A stretch of DNA of 64,000 nt from Alkanophaga liquidiphilum (GCA_029259535.1 JAPHEF010000001.1:75129-139128); one strand, 5' to 3'. Shown: positions 43,405 through 53,433, numbered from the stretch's first letter. Program-made: numbers and translations. The notes: generated by a model not told the origin, from the sequence alone.

Positions 43405-46400
43405 GAGAAAATCAGACCAAGGTGGGATTGAAATTTTTCACCATGAATGCGTTCTTTACCGCCATAACTCAGAGAAAATCAGACCAAGGTGGGATTGAAA
43501 TTTATTGAGAAAGCGCCCTGTTTCCCTCCAACTCCACGAGAAAATCAGACCAAGGTGGGATTGAAATTTTCTTCAAAGCATAAGTCGCCGCTTGTTACCG
43601 TGAGAGAAAATCAGACCAAGGTGGGATTGAAATACGACGGCGCCGTTTTGAGAGTGCTTAATCAGTTAGTGAGAAAATCAGACCAAGGTGGGATTGAAAT
43701 CATCATATACAATTTTCATTTTTGCCACCACCTCTCGGAGAGAAAATCAGACCAAGGTGGGATTGAAATTAACATGAAACGGATTGGGACGTTTGGCGCA
43801 GTAGGAGAAAATCAGACCAAGGTGGGATTGAAATTATCCTTATCCATCCACACCACCATACCCTTTCATTGAGAAAATCAGACCAAGGTGGGATTGAAAT
43901 CTCTGCTGCATTGATGCGTCCTCCCAATGTGGATGCTGAGCGAGAAAATCAGACCAAGGTGGGATTGAAATGCGCTCCCAGAAAGTGGGCTTTAAATAGG
44001 ATGCCACGGAGAAAATCAGACCAAGGTGGGATTGAAATTTCTTATCCTCGTCAAAGAGCACCTCTCTCCCTCTGAGAAAATCAGACCAAGGTGGGATTGA
44101 AATCTATCTGCTTCTCGTCTATCGGTTCGCCGTCATCGTGAGAGAAAATCAGACCAAGGTGGGATTGAAATACGCTTGCACAAACCACCACCTCCTTCTG
44201 ACCTCTCGGAGAAAATCAGACCAAGGTGGGATTGAAATATGGCTCGTCTATACCCTTTACTATCGACGCCCCTAGAGAAAATCAGACCAAGGTGGGATTG
44301 AAATGATTAGCATCGATTTTCTGAGCCACTGTTGATGCCGAGAAAATCAGACCAAGGTGGGATTGAAATCGTTTTGGGATGGTCTTTGTGAGGCAGCATA
44401 ACACATGAGAAAATCAGACCAAGGTGGGATTGAAATACGTGATGATAAAGCGGTATTCCATCTCTGGTGTAAGAGAAAATCAGACCAAGGTGGGATTGAA
44501 ATAACCATTCGGATTCCTCCAAGTGGGCAAGTGGCACGGGAGAAAATCAGACCAAGGTGGGATTGAAATAGTGGCAGCGTATCCCGTGAGATTCCAGGTC
44601 AGTTTTTGAGAAAATCAGACCAAGGTGGGATTGAAATCATACATTGCATTTATAGACGAGCCACCGACCACGCGAGAAAATCAGACCAAGGTGGGATTGA
44701 AATCTCGTCGTATTCTGCGTGGCACCAAGGGCACCTTATTTGAGAAAATCAGACCAAGGTGGGATTGAAATTACCCATCATGATGGTCTATGTAGAGAAT
44801 CTCAGCGAGAGAAAATCAGACCAAGGTGGGATTGAAATTTCTCTCCCTGGGACAGGGACAGGTCCACTATCCCGGAGAAAATCAGACCAAGGTGGGATTG
44901 AAATTCGTATCGTCGGCTACTTCGTTTCGACCAGTAATGCAGAGAAAATCAGACCAAGGTGGGATTGAAATGACTGCCAGCAGTCCTTCATCTGCCTCGT
45001 TCAAGAAGAGAAAATCAGACCAAGGTGGGATTGAAATTCAAGGTGAGTTTCTGGATGTTGCCACCGCTTACGTGAGAAAATCAGACCAAGGTGGGATTGA
45101 AATCTAGTAGCTCCGCCCAAAGATGCACGAATCGTGCAAGAGAAAATCAGACCAAGGTGGGATTGAAATCACATCTTCCCATATCTTCGTTTTGAACACT
45201 TGTTCCTGAGAAAATCAGACCAAGGTGGGATTGAAATCATACACAGTGCGGTCAACTAGCAGAATTCTTTGAGAGAAAATCAGACCAAGGTGGGATTGAA
45301 ATCGATAGTCGCCCTTCCGCCCATGCATTACGCCTTCGAGTGTTGGAGAAAATCAGACCAAGGTGGGATTGAAATCAAGACACGATGAAGAGTTTGTTTA
45401 AATTGCTGCGACGGAGAAAATCAGACCAAGGTGGGATTGAAATAAAAAATTGCACCAGGCTTAAAATTTCGATGCCTATGAGAAAATCAGACCAAGGTGG
45501 GATTGAAATTAATCTCGTTGTAAAGCTCATTCAAATAAGCTTCCGAGAAAATCAGACCAAGGTGGGATTGAAATTCATTTTTCATGCCTGGTGCAATTTT
45601 TCTTGGAGCACGAGAAAATCAGACCAAGGTGGGATTGAAATAAGTTACTATAACCGCTGATGCAAGCTGTGAAGGGGAGAAAATCAGACCAAGGTGGGAT
45701 TGAAATTCTTGTTTATTTATTCCTCCTCATAAGCGCAAAGCGCGAGAAAATCAGACCAAGGTGGGATTGAAATAGAATCTCTGATGCGGCTATTAGCTCT
45801 TCTTTGTAGAGAGAAAATCAGACCAAGGTGGGATTGAAATCTTTGCAGCTCCACTTGCACATTCCATTTGCATCTCTGAGAAAATCAGACCAAGGTGGGA
45901 TTGAAATATCGGGCAGTGGGCTCATGCCTCACATTGACGTGCTCGAGAAAATCAGACCAAGGTGGGATTGAAATCGTAGAGGCTCAAATTCATACCTCTC
46001 GTGTAACGAAGAGAAAATCAGACCAAGGTGGGATTGAAATTCGCTCGCTCTCAAGAGGATGGTTATTATAGTTTTGAGAAAATCAGACCAAGGTGGGATT
46101 GAAATGACGCCACGTATGAACCCATGGGGGAAATTCATGAGAGAGAAAATCAGACCAAGGTGGGATTGAAATATCACGGGGATTTGTGAGACGGCACTTA
46201 GAAACTTCTGCCATGAGAAAATCAGACCAAGGTGGGATTGAAATCTCGATGCAATAAAGAGGATTGAGTTTAAAGAGAGAAAATCAGACCAAGGTGGGAT
46301 TGAAATACCCTCACCACTTCAAGCTAAGACCATCGAAGACAATAACATCAGTTTTCTCGTTGGGTGGGATTGAAATACCCTCACCACTTCAAGCTCGGCG

Positions 46401-46778
46401 TTCTTCCCTGCGTCGGAGAAAATCAGACCAAGGTGGGATTGAAATCTTCGGTCTGCCTATCTGCTTGCCTTCGAGGAGCGCGAGAAAATCAGACCAAGGT
46501 GGGATTGAAATAGGGAGCCGAGAGCGCCCAGAGCAATGCTTATTGTTGGAGAAAATCAGACCAAGGTGGGATTGAAATTATATCTGTGAATCAATAAGCC
46601 TAAGACCTGGCCCAGAGAAAATCAGACCAAGGTGGGATTGAAATGATTTAGCCGCCCTCTCTGCTATCAACAAGTCTTTCGAGAGAAAATCAGACCAAGG
46701 TGGGATTGAAATGATGGTGGAACGGGAGATAGATGCGGGTAATTGGAGGAGAAAATCAGACCAAGGTGGGATTGAAAG
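43405..46778 (+). CRISPR. CRISPR array 2, 51 units, transcribed rightward
   Basis: The same 30-nt repeat as array 1, in the opposite orientation, from 43405 to 46778 at an average period of about 67 nt. Fifty units are standard. The 45th, ending at 46376, is aberrant: only its last 14 bases match the repeat, explained by an out-of-register insertion (46293-46395). The last repeat (46749-46778) ends GAAAG instead of GAAAT, as terminal repeats often do. The leader is at the left end (42962-43404). The right end runs into a truncated DUF167 gene. Confidence 0.98.
46293..46395. repeat. Out-of-register repeat-insert-repeat unit within array 2 (33/37/33)
   Basis: The 33 bases at 46293-46325 (last 14 of the repeat plus the first 19 of a spacer) recur at 46363-46395, separated by 37 unrelated bases (46326-46362). 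Removing 70 bases leaves an ordinary repeat, a 39-nt spacer and the next repeat at 46416. This is what spacer insertion at a site shifted by half a repeat would leave. Confidence 0.85.
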
Positions 46779-46923
46779 TAAAAAATTCTGCCAAAAGCAC
46801 TATTACGGCTTTATTCGCATTGCCACTCACCGGCGGGGCGGCTACATAAACTTTAAGCCGCCCTGCTTCTTTTAAAACTTTGTTTTCTTTCGCATTCGGG
46901 ACTACTCTCACCACCAGCCTCAT
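46756..46923 (-). pseudogene. DUF167 (YggU-like) gene truncated by the end of array 2
   Basis: From ATG 46923 the minus strand reads MRLVVRVVPNAKENKVLKEA, GRLKVYVAAPPVSGNANKAV, IVLLAEFF, the first two thirds of the DUF167 family (usually about 75-100 residues, with PPVxGxANKAxxxxLA). It then enters the terminal CRISPR repeat and ends FTFNPTLV with a stop inside it. The C-terminal strand and helix are missing, so the array end has replaced the gene's 3' part. The start overlaps the stop of the acyl-CoA synthetase gene by four bases, showing it was the next gene of that operon. Confidence 0.75.
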
Positions 46924-48413
46924 TTCCCGCGGAATTGTCTTTGCTTCTGCTCAATAAATTGTTTATACGCCCAAAGCGCCCAGAGCGCCCGTGCGGCTCT
47001 GTCGGGAGAGTCGTAAACGGGGACGCCGCTGTTCTGGAAAGCTTTTACGGAGTTGCCGCCACGCTCGCCACAAATCATGCAGCCGATGATCGGCTTCTTG
47101 TAGCGCTCACGCAGTCCGAGGAGCGCCTTTCCTATGTGGGATTCGAAACCGATGGTGATGGCTTTCAGCTTCTCACCCACACTCTTCAGCTCAGGCGGCA
47201 GATTCTCGCCGACGTCCACGCCTTCGAGGACGCCCACGCCGATGACGAGCAGCATGTCTATGTAATCCTCTCTCAGAAGTAATTCAGCGCACTTCGGCGG
47301 CACCCGCAGGTCGGCGAAGCCGTCGGTCATGTCCACGGGGTTGCGGTGCGACCAATACGGCGGGAGCATTTCGTTGAGCGTCTCGACGAGCTCCTTACTT
47401 ATCTGCGGGACGTTCAAGCCGAGCCGCTCAAGCTCGTCGGCAGCCATGACGCCGCCTCCGCCTCCAAAGGTCAAAATCCCAACGTTCCCGCCTTTGGGCA
47501 GTGGCTGCGTCACGAGCGCAGCGGTGGCATCCACCAAGTCGTTGATGTTGCGCACCTGCAGCACACCCGCTTGTTTCAACGCCGCTTCATAAACACGCTC
47601 GTCGCCGGCGAGGGCGCCGACGTGGCTTGACGCTGCCTGCTTCCCAGCTTCTGACGTGCCTGCCTTGTAAAAGATAATTGGTTTCCTCTGAGAAATTTCG
47701 GCGGCGACCTCTACGAACTTCCTGCCGTCCTTTAACCCCTCAAAATAGCACGCAATCACTTTTGTGGAGGGGTCTTCGCCGTAGTATTCGAGGATTTCGT
47801 GTGGCTGGACGTCGGCGGTGTCGCCTAGATTTATGCATTTTGAAAAGCCGACGATTGGCGCATATTTCTTTGAGAGGTTAAGCATAGTGACGCCGGGCGT
47901 GCCTCCTTGTGTCACGACGCCGACGCTTCCCGGCGTTGGTCTCACAGGGGAGAGCATCGCCGCAAGCTTGGCTTCCGCCGAGAATAACCCGTTGCAGTTC
48001 GGACCGACGATTCTGAGCCCCAAACGCCTCGCAACCCTCACGAGCTCCTTCTGCTTCTTCTTGCCCACTTCGCCGGTCTCGCCGAAGCCCGAGGTTATGC
48101 AGATTACCGCCCGCACGCCGCATTCGCCGCATTCCTTCACAGTTTCAATCAAAACGTGCGACGGCACCGTTAGAACCGCCAAGTCCACTCTTTTCGGTAT
48201 TAAGCTCACCTGGGGGTAATTCTCGACGCCGAAGATACGTTCGCCAGCAGCAACGCTCTTATTGCAGACGAAGACGTCGCCCTCGTAGCCGCCCGATTTT
48301 ATGTTGATGAGGACGTTCGTGCTGATGGCGCCGACGCTCCTCGAAAAGCCGACGAGCGCCACGCCCTTCGGCTTGAAAAAGGCGTCAAGCTCCCCTTTTA
48401 AGCTACTTTTCAT
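46920..48413 (-). CDS. ADP-forming acyl-CoA synthetase alpha subunit
   Basis: A 497-residue protein. An N-terminal CoA-binding Rossmann domain (FFKPKGVALVGFSRSVGAIS), a ligase-CoA domain with IVGPNCNGLFS, and a second ligase-CoA domain with the phospho-histidine region QAASSHVGALAGDE (normally SHTGSLAG) near residue 262 are visible. The length matches the separate alpha subunit of acetate/acyl-CoA synthetases; the ATP-grasp beta subunit is not adjacent. The enzyme makes ATP from acyl-CoA with release of the acid, or runs in reverse. The chain length of the substrate is unknown. Confidence 0.88.
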   Translation of the reverse strand: MKSSLKGELDAFFKPKGVALVGFSRSVGAISTNVLINIKSGGYEGDVFVCNKSVAAGERIFGVENYPQVSLIPKRVDLAVLTVPSHVLIETVKECGECGVRAVICITSGFGETGEVGKKKQKELVRVARRLGLRIVGPNCNGLFSAEAKLAAMLSPVRPTPGSVGVVTQGGTPGVTMLNLSKKYAPIVGFSKCINLGDTADVQPHEILEYYGEDPSTKVIACYFEGLKDGRKFVEVAAEISQRKPIIFYKAGTSEAGKQAASSHVGALAGDERVYEAALKQAGVLQVRNINDLVDATAALVTQPLPKGGNVGILTFGGGGGVMAADELERLGLNVPQISKELVETLNEMLPPYWSHRNPVDMTDGFADLRVPPKCAELLLREDYIDMLLVIGVGVLEGVDVGENLPPELKSVGEKLKAITIGFESHIGKALLGLRERYKKPIIGCMICGERGGNSVKAFQNSGVPVYDSPDRAARALWALWAYKQFIEQKQRQFRGK

Positions 48414-48419
48414 CTTAAA

Positions 48420-48968
48420 CTACCTTTCAAAAGTCGAAAATATAAACTCCACGATTTTTTTTGCGCTCTCGGCGACGCCCAGCTTATCGCTCTCGACCAC
48501 GACTTCCGGATTGAGCGGCTCCTCGTAGGGGACGCTGACCCCCGGCACTCTGGCACCCTGCCGGGCTTTTTCGTAAATGCGGGGCGGCGAGTGCTCCGCA
48601 CGCCTTTTCCGCTCCCGCTGCATGCAGACCTCCAGCGGACACTTCACATGGACCTCTGCAAATCTGCTTATCAGCGCCCGGGCACGCTCTCTATATTTGC
48701 GGCGGTGCGCCGTCGCATCTATTATAACGGGCACACCACACTCACAGAGCAGCTTTGCCATGTATGCGAGCGCCGCATAGACAATATCACGTTCCTCGTC
48801 CGTGTAGGTAGGATTTGGCGTTACAACCTTCCTAATCTCGTCAAGCTCAAGAATCTTAACGTTTATTCCCTTCTCGGCAAGAAGTTCTTTAACCTCTCTG
48901 GAAATAGCGGTCTTGCCGCAGCCCGGAAGCCCAGTGACCCAGAGCGCCCAGCCCTCCTCCCTCTGCAT
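48420..48968 (-). CDS. cysC: Adenylylsulfate kinase-like P-loop kinase
   Basis: A 182-residue kinase. The P-loop is VTGLPGCGKTAIS (residues 12-24), followed by ILELDEIRKVVTPNPTYTDEERDIVY (substrate-binding region), PVIIDATAHRRKYRERAR and EVHVKCPLEVCMQRERK. The order follows APS kinase, which phosphorylates adenylylsulfate at the 3' position. GLPGCGKT and LDEIR vary from the commonest forms, so another small-molecule kinase activity is possible. It lies seven bases upstream of the acyl-CoA synthetase gene on the same strand. Confidence 0.78.
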   Translation of the reverse strand: MQREEGWALWVTGLPGCGKTAISREVKELLAEKGINVKILELDEIRKVVTPNPTYTDEERDIVYAALAYMAKLLCECGVPVIIDATAHRRKYRERARALISRFAEVHVKCPLEVCMQRERKRRAEHSPPRIYEKARQGARVPGVSVPYEEPLNPEVVVESDKLGVAESAKKIVEFIFSTFER

Positions 48969-49052
48969 TTTCTTAATTTTCTGCTGTTTATCTTCTGTTT
49001 ACCCCATCTCAATGCCGAACGTGATTCTGACAAAAAAATGGAAAATAAAAAA

Positions 49053-50690
49053 TTAGAACTCAGATTCAGATTCTTCACCGAGCTCAGGTCCCTTGCCACC
49101 GCCTTTCTCCTTTTCGAGCTTCGCAGCGGCGATGACGTCGTCGATTCTGAGAATCATGACTGCTGCTTCCGTCGCCGAGCTGAGCGCCTGCGTCTTCACT
49201 CGCAGTGGCTCGAGGACGCCTGCCTCCTTCATGTCCACGACTTTGCCCTCGAAGACATCGAGCCCAGCGTATTTCTCGCCACGCTCGTGCGCCGCCCTGA
49301 GCGCGACGACCATGTCTATCGGGTCGAGCCCGGCGTTCTCAGCCAGCGACCGCGGGATAATCTCGACGGCTCGTGCGAACGCCTCGATAGCGAGCTGCTC
49401 ACGTCCGCCGACGGTCGCCGCATACTCACGGAGACGCAGCGCCACCTCGGTCTCGGGTGCCCCACCGCCAGCTACGTATTTGCGGTCTTCGAGAGCGGCG
49501 GCGGCGACCCTGATGGCGTCGTTCAGTCCTCGCTCAAGCTCGTCGACGACGTGCTCGGTGCCGCCTCGCAGGAGTATCGAAACTGCTCTCGGGTCCTTGC
49601 AGCCCTCGATGAAAATCATCTCCTCGCCTGCAACCTTACGCTCCTCGACAAGTTCTGCCTCGCCAAGGTCTGCGGCGCTCAGCTCCTCAATACTCGTTAC
49701 GATCCTACCGCCAGTGGCACGGGCGAGCTTCTTCATGTCGCTCTCCTTCACCCTGCGAACCGCCAGAATCCCAGCTTTCGCCAAGTAGTGCTGCGCAAGG
49801 TCGTCAATCCCCTTCTGGCAGAACACAACATTGGCGCCCGCCTCCGCAATCTTGTCCACCATGTTCTTCAGCATCCGCTCCTCCTCGTCGAGGAACGCCT
49901 TCATCTGCTCAGGCGACGTAATTTCAATCTTCGCATCAATTTCCGTCTTCTCTATTTCAAGCGCTGAGTTTATGAGCGCAATCTTCGCATTCTCGATCCG
50001 CTTCGGCATCCCGGGGTGCACGCGCTCCTTGTCTATAATCATGCCCTTGACGAGCTGTGACTCGTCAGAGGCTGCGCCCATCTTCTTCACTATTTTTATG
50101 TGGTCGGTGTCTATTTTCTTCTCGCCCTCCTCGACTATCGTTTTCACTGCTTTTACAGCAAGCTCTGTGAGGACGTCCTTTGCGACCTCCGCCCCCTTCC
50201 CGGTCATTGCCGTCATCGCTATCTTCTTCAACGTCTCCTCGTCGTCCGGGGAGAGGTTAATCGAAATGTCGTCTAAGACCTGTGTCGCCTTTTCCAGCGC
50301 AAGCCTGTAACCGGCAGCAATCACCGTCGGGTGGACTTCCTGCTCCAGCAGCTCCTCAGCCTCCTTGAGAAGCTCACCCGCAATGACAACGGCGGTCGTC
50401 GTCCCATCGCCAACTTCATCGTCCTGCGTCTTCGCAATCTCGACCATCATCTTCGCCGCCGGATGCTCGATGTCCATCTCTTTGAGGATCGTAGCGCCGT
50501 CGTTCGTGATGACGACGTCGCCCATCGAGTCAACAAGCATCTTGTCCATGCCCTTCGGGCCGAGCGTCGTGCGGACCGCCGCTGCGATGGTCTTCGCCGC
50601 CAGTATATTACGGGACTGCGCCTCTCTACCTCTCGTCCGCTCGCTACCTTCTTTAAGTATGAGTATAGGAGTGCCACCGAGCTGTGCCAT
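49053..50690 (-). CDS. thsA: Thermosome (group II chaperonin) subunit
   Basis: A 545-residue chaperonin. It begins GGTPILILKEGSERTRGREA. ATP-binding motifs are RTTLGPKGMDKMLVDSMG, ITNDGATIL and GDGTTTAVVIAGELL, and the late AGGGAPETEVALRLREY completes the equatorial domain. The C-terminus ends in acidic ESESEF rather than the GGM repeats of many homologues. It folds proteins in the cytoplasm as a ring of eight or nine subunits. It appears to be a single-gene unit, with about 35 bases to moeA upstream. Confidence 0.97.
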   Translation of the reverse strand: MAQLGGTPILILKEGSERTRGREAQSRNILAAKTIAAAVRTTLGPKGMDKMLVDSMGDVVITNDGATILKEMDIEHPAAKMMVEIAKTQDDEVGDGTTTAVVIAGELLKEAEELLEQEVHPTVIAAGYRLALEKATQVLDDISINLSPDDEETLKKIAMTAMTGKGAEVAKDVLTELAVKAVKTIVEEGEKKIDTDHIKIVKKMGAASDESQLVKGMIIDKERVHPGMPKRIENAKIALINSALEIEKTEIDAKIEITSPEQMKAFLDEEERMLKNMVDKIAEAGANVVFCQKGIDDLAQHYLAKAGILAVRRVKESDMKKLARATGGRIVTSIEELSAADLGEAELVEERKVAGEEMIFIEGCKDPRAVSILLRGGTEHVVDELERGLNDAIRVAAAALEDRKYVAGGGAPETEVALRLREYAATVGGREQLAIEAFARAVEIIPRSLAENAGLDPIDMVVALRAAHERGEKYAGLDVFEGKVVDMKEAGVLEPLRVKTQALSSATEAAVMILRIDDVIAAAKLEKEKGGGKGPELGEESESEF

Positions 50691-50723
50691 CTCGCATCAC
50701 CACTCCTGGTTAAATTTGCAGTT

Positions 50724-51959
50724 CTATATAAACTTTTCTGTCAGGAGAGAGACCTCCACCGCCTCGCCACCCTCGACGATTTCCGTCTGTGCATCCACGA
50801 GCACGTAGCCGTCAGCGTTCGCAAGCGTCGTTATTGCGCCGGAACCCTTGAGGATTGGCGTCGCGACGAGATCCCCATTTTCCTCAACGAGCTTCACGAG
50901 CACGTATTCGTGCCTGCCTTTCTCCGAAAATATGCGTGCTGATAACCTCGCTATTACCCTTGCGGGCTTTCGTGGCGGCAGTCCGCTTGCCCTTCTTAAA
51001 AGAGGGGCGACGAAGAGGCTAAAAGTAATTATTGCCGACGTCGGATGCCCAGGCAGCCCGAACACCGGCTTGTTCTCAACGACGGCGAAAATGAACGGCT
51101 TCCCGGGCTTTATGTTCACGCCATAAACGAGAATCTCGCCGAGTTCATCCAGCACCTCGTATAAAATGTCAGAGGCGCCCGCAGACGTCCCGCCGGAGAT
51201 AATAACGGCGTCGTGACTCCCGACGGCGTGCCTTAGTGTTTTGAGAAGGGCGTTCGGTTCGTCCCCAAGTATACCCAAGAATAAGGGGACACCGCCGCTC
51301 TCTGAGACCGCTGCGCTGAGCGTTTGCGAATTTACGTCGTAAATCTTCCCAGGTTTCAGCGGCTCTCCCGGCTCTAAAAGCTCGTTTCCCGTCGATATTA
51401 CCGCAACTCTCGGCTTTTTAAATACCTGTATCTTGGAAATGCCGCACGCCGCAAGCACTCCCAAATCCCTCGGGCGGAGGAGCGTGCCACGCTTCAAAAC
51501 AAGCTCGCCACGTTTTATATCAGAGCCGGCAGCCATCACGTTCTCGCCGGGCGCCACCGCCTTGTATATCTTGACCTCGTCGTTCTCAAGCTCTGTGAAT
51601 TCCACCATGACGACAGCATCGGCGCCGCTAGGCATCGGCGCTCCCGTGGCGATTTCGACGCACTCGCCGCTCCGCACCTCAAGCTTCGGAAGTTCGCCGG
51701 CGTGCACGGCACCCACGACCTTAAGGGTTACAGGACGCTCCTCATCTGCGTAGAACGTATCTGAGGCACGCACCGCATACCCATCCATTGCAGCCCGGTC
51801 GAACGGCGGCACGTCCCGGTTTGCACGCACGTCCGCCGCCAGCACCCTGCCGAGCGCCTCGCCGAGCGACACTTCCTTAATTGCCCGCATCCTCTCGGCA
51901 AACGGCCAAATTAGAGTTTCGACCTCCTCGCGATCCTTTACTTCCAAAAATCTTTTCAT
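50724..51959 (-). CDS. moeA: Molybdopterin molybdenumtransferase MoeA
   Basis: A 411-residue MoeA. Visible are the N-terminal domain with LGRVLAADVRANRDVPPFDRAAMDGYAV, the IATGAPMPSGADAVVMVE segment, the molybdopterin-binding core with VAVISTGNELLEPGEPLKPGKIYDVNS and IISGGTSAGASDI, then GLPGHPTSAIITF. It inserts molybdate or tungstate into the pterin cofactor, relevant to formate, formylmethanofuran or aldehyde oxidoreductases. No C-terminal PBP-like domain is attached. Confidence 0.95.
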   Translation of the reverse strand: MKRFLEVKDREEVETLIWPFAERMRAIKEVSLGEALGRVLAADVRANRDVPPFDRAAMDGYAVRASDTFYADEERPVTLKVVGAVHAGELPKLEVRSGECVEIATGAPMPSGADAVVMVEFTELENDEVKIYKAVAPGENVMAAGSDIKRGELVLKRGTLLRPRDLGVLAACGISKIQVFKKPRVAVISTGNELLEPGEPLKPGKIYDVNSQTLSAAVSESGGVPLFLGILGDEPNALLKTLRHAVGSHDAVIISGGTSAGASDILYEVLDELGEILVYGVNIKPGKPFIFAVVENKPVFGLPGHPTSAIITFSLFVAPLLRRASGLPPRKPARVIARLSARIFSEKGRHEYVLVKLVEENGDLVATPILKGSGAITTLANADGYVLVDAQTEIVEGGEAVEVSLLTEKFI

Positions 51960-52018
51960 GGCTTGAGACGACCGAGTTGCGAACGGTGTTCGGTTAGGTG
52001 CTACGGTCCCACGCCCCG

Positions 52019-52756
52019 CTACTTCCGCAGAATATCAAGGAACTCTGCAGGGAACGGTATGATGACAGTCGAGGCTTTTTCTTCAGTCGCCTCTTTTAAG
52101 GTCTGCAGCATCCTGATGAACATTGCCCCCTTTGCCTCACTGAGCACTTTCGCAGCTTCTGCCAGTTTTTTTGACGCCTGAAGTTCTCCTTCCGCTGCTA
52201 TGACTCTCGAACGCCGCTCACGCTCGGTTTCAGCTTGCGTCGCCATCGCTCTTCGCATTTCTGCGGGCAGCTCTACGTCCTTGATTTCCACTGCCGAGAC
52301 TTTTATGCCCCAGGGGTCTGTCGCTTCGTCTATTATCCTCTGGAGCTGCATGTTCAGCTTGTCCCGCTCCGAGAGGAGCTCGTCGAGCTCTGACTGTCCG
52401 ACGACGCTCCGCAGTGTCGTCAAAGCCATCTGAGCGGTGGCGTAGTCGTAATTTTCGACCTGCGTAATCGCTTTCTCGGGGTCAATAACTCGGTAGTAAA
52501 CGACGGCGTTGACTTTCGTCGTGACATTGTCTTTTGTAATGACCTCCTGCGGCGGGATGTCGAAAACCTTTATCCGCAAGTCTATCTTCACCATGCTCTC
52601 AAACAGCGGAATTACCAGAAAGAGCCCAGGACCACGTGCACCGACAAGTCGACCGAGGCGGAAAATCACGCCACGCTCATACTCCCGCACGATCTTTATC
52701 GAGGCGGCGAGCAGTATCACGACAACGAGTAAGATGCCAACAAGCCAGCCTAGCAT
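52019..52756 (-). CDS. SPFH-domain slipin (stomatin-like) membrane protein
   Basis: A 245-residue protein with one N-terminal membrane segment (LVGILLVVVILLAASI) followed by the SPFH domain (REYERGVIFRLGRLVGARGPG; VTTKVNAVVYYRVIDPEKAI; LRSVVGQSELDELLSERDKLN) and a helical tail rich in alanine and glutamate. Slipins form membrane-bound oligomers and often partner an NfeD protease, which is not adjacent here. The 160 bases upstream hold only a short tandem duplication (AATACTGCTGAGGGAA twice, near 52795-52830). Confidence 0.93.
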   Translation of the reverse strand: MLGWLVGILLVVVILLAASIKIVREYERGVIFRLGRLVGARGPGLFLVIPLFESMVKIDLRIKVFDIPPQEVITKDNVTTKVNAVVYYRVIDPEKAITQVENYDYATAQMALTTLRSVVGQSELDELLSERDKLNMQLQRIIDEATDPWGIKVSAVEIKDVELPAEMRRAMATQAETERERRSRVIAAEGELQASKKLAEAAKVLSEAKGAMFIRMLQTLKEATEEKASTVIIPFPAEFLDILRK

Positions 52757-52917
52757 TTTATCACCCTCCTTTATTTTTGTCTTGGTCCTATATAATACTG
52801 CTGAGGGAAATAATACTGCTGAGGGAATTTCTAACGCCTGATGATGCGTTTCCCTTTCTCGTAGTCCCTGCGGTTCTGGCGGGGACCCTCACCGTTTGCT
52901 ACATAGAAGGCATCAGT

Positions 52918-53433
52918 CTAACCAAAGCCCCCCCTTTTCTTTAAGTAAGGAATCAAGCCGCCCTCTGCGAATATTTCCATGAGGAAAGGCGGGAGCTTTT
53001 TGAATGCGAACTCCTCACCGCTCGTCAGGTTCTTAATCTCACCCCCCTCCATGTCTATTTCGAGCTCGTCGCCCTTTTTCACGTGCCCGGCGATGTCGCA
53101 CTCCACGAGCGGCAGCCCTATGTTTATGGCGTTCCTGAAGAAGATGCGTGCAAAGGAAGTGGCAACTATGCAGCGCACGCCGCATGCCTTTAAAACGTGC
53201 GGCGCCTGCTCCCGTGAAGAGCCGCAGCCGAAATTGCGGGCAGCCACGAGTATCGGGCTCTTGAACTTTTTAATCTCGGCATAGAAACCCGGATATACGG
53301 ACTCGAACGTGTGCACCGCCAGCTTATCTAAATCAAGCTCATCGTATTTGTATTTCCCTGATATTATCTCGTCAGTGTTCGTGTTCTCTGGGAATATATG
53401 AAAGACCCTCCCTTTTATCCTCGCGCTCTGCAT
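52918..53433 (-). CDS. leuD: 3-isopropylmalate (or homoaconitate-type) dehydratase small subunit
   Basis: A 171-residue protein of the archaeal LeuD/HacB type. The signature FPENTNTDEIISGKY is at the start, ARNFGCGSSREQAPHVLKACG near residue 65, and SFARIFFRNAINIGLPLVEC near residue 92. With an iron-sulfur large subunit it isomerises isopropylmalate for leucine synthesis or a homologous acid. The loop that distinguishes the two substrates, between DEIISGKY and the downstream strand, reads KYDELDLDKLAVHTFES and is not decisive. The large subunit gene is not in the window. Confidence 0.9.
   Translation of the reverse strand: MQSARIKGRVFHIFPENTNTDEIISGKYKYDELDLDKLAVHTFESVYPGFYAEIKKFKSPILVAARNFGCGSSREQAPHVLKACGVRCIVATSFARIFFRNAINIGLPLVECDIAGHVKKGDELEIDMEGGEIKNLTSGEEFAFKKLPPFLMEIFAEGGLIPYLKKRGGFG

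Noticed and set aside
48591..49967. 458-codon plus-strand frame opposite the adenylylsulfate kinase and thermosome genes
   Set aside because: It is antisense to two well-conserved genes, has no start signal or recognisable domain, and reflects the codon bias of the thermosome gene.
52795..52830. Short tandem duplication AATACTGCTGAGGGAA upstream of the slipin gene
   Set aside because: Direct tandem copy without an insert, consistent with slippage; it does not share the geometry of the repeat-insert-repeat units.
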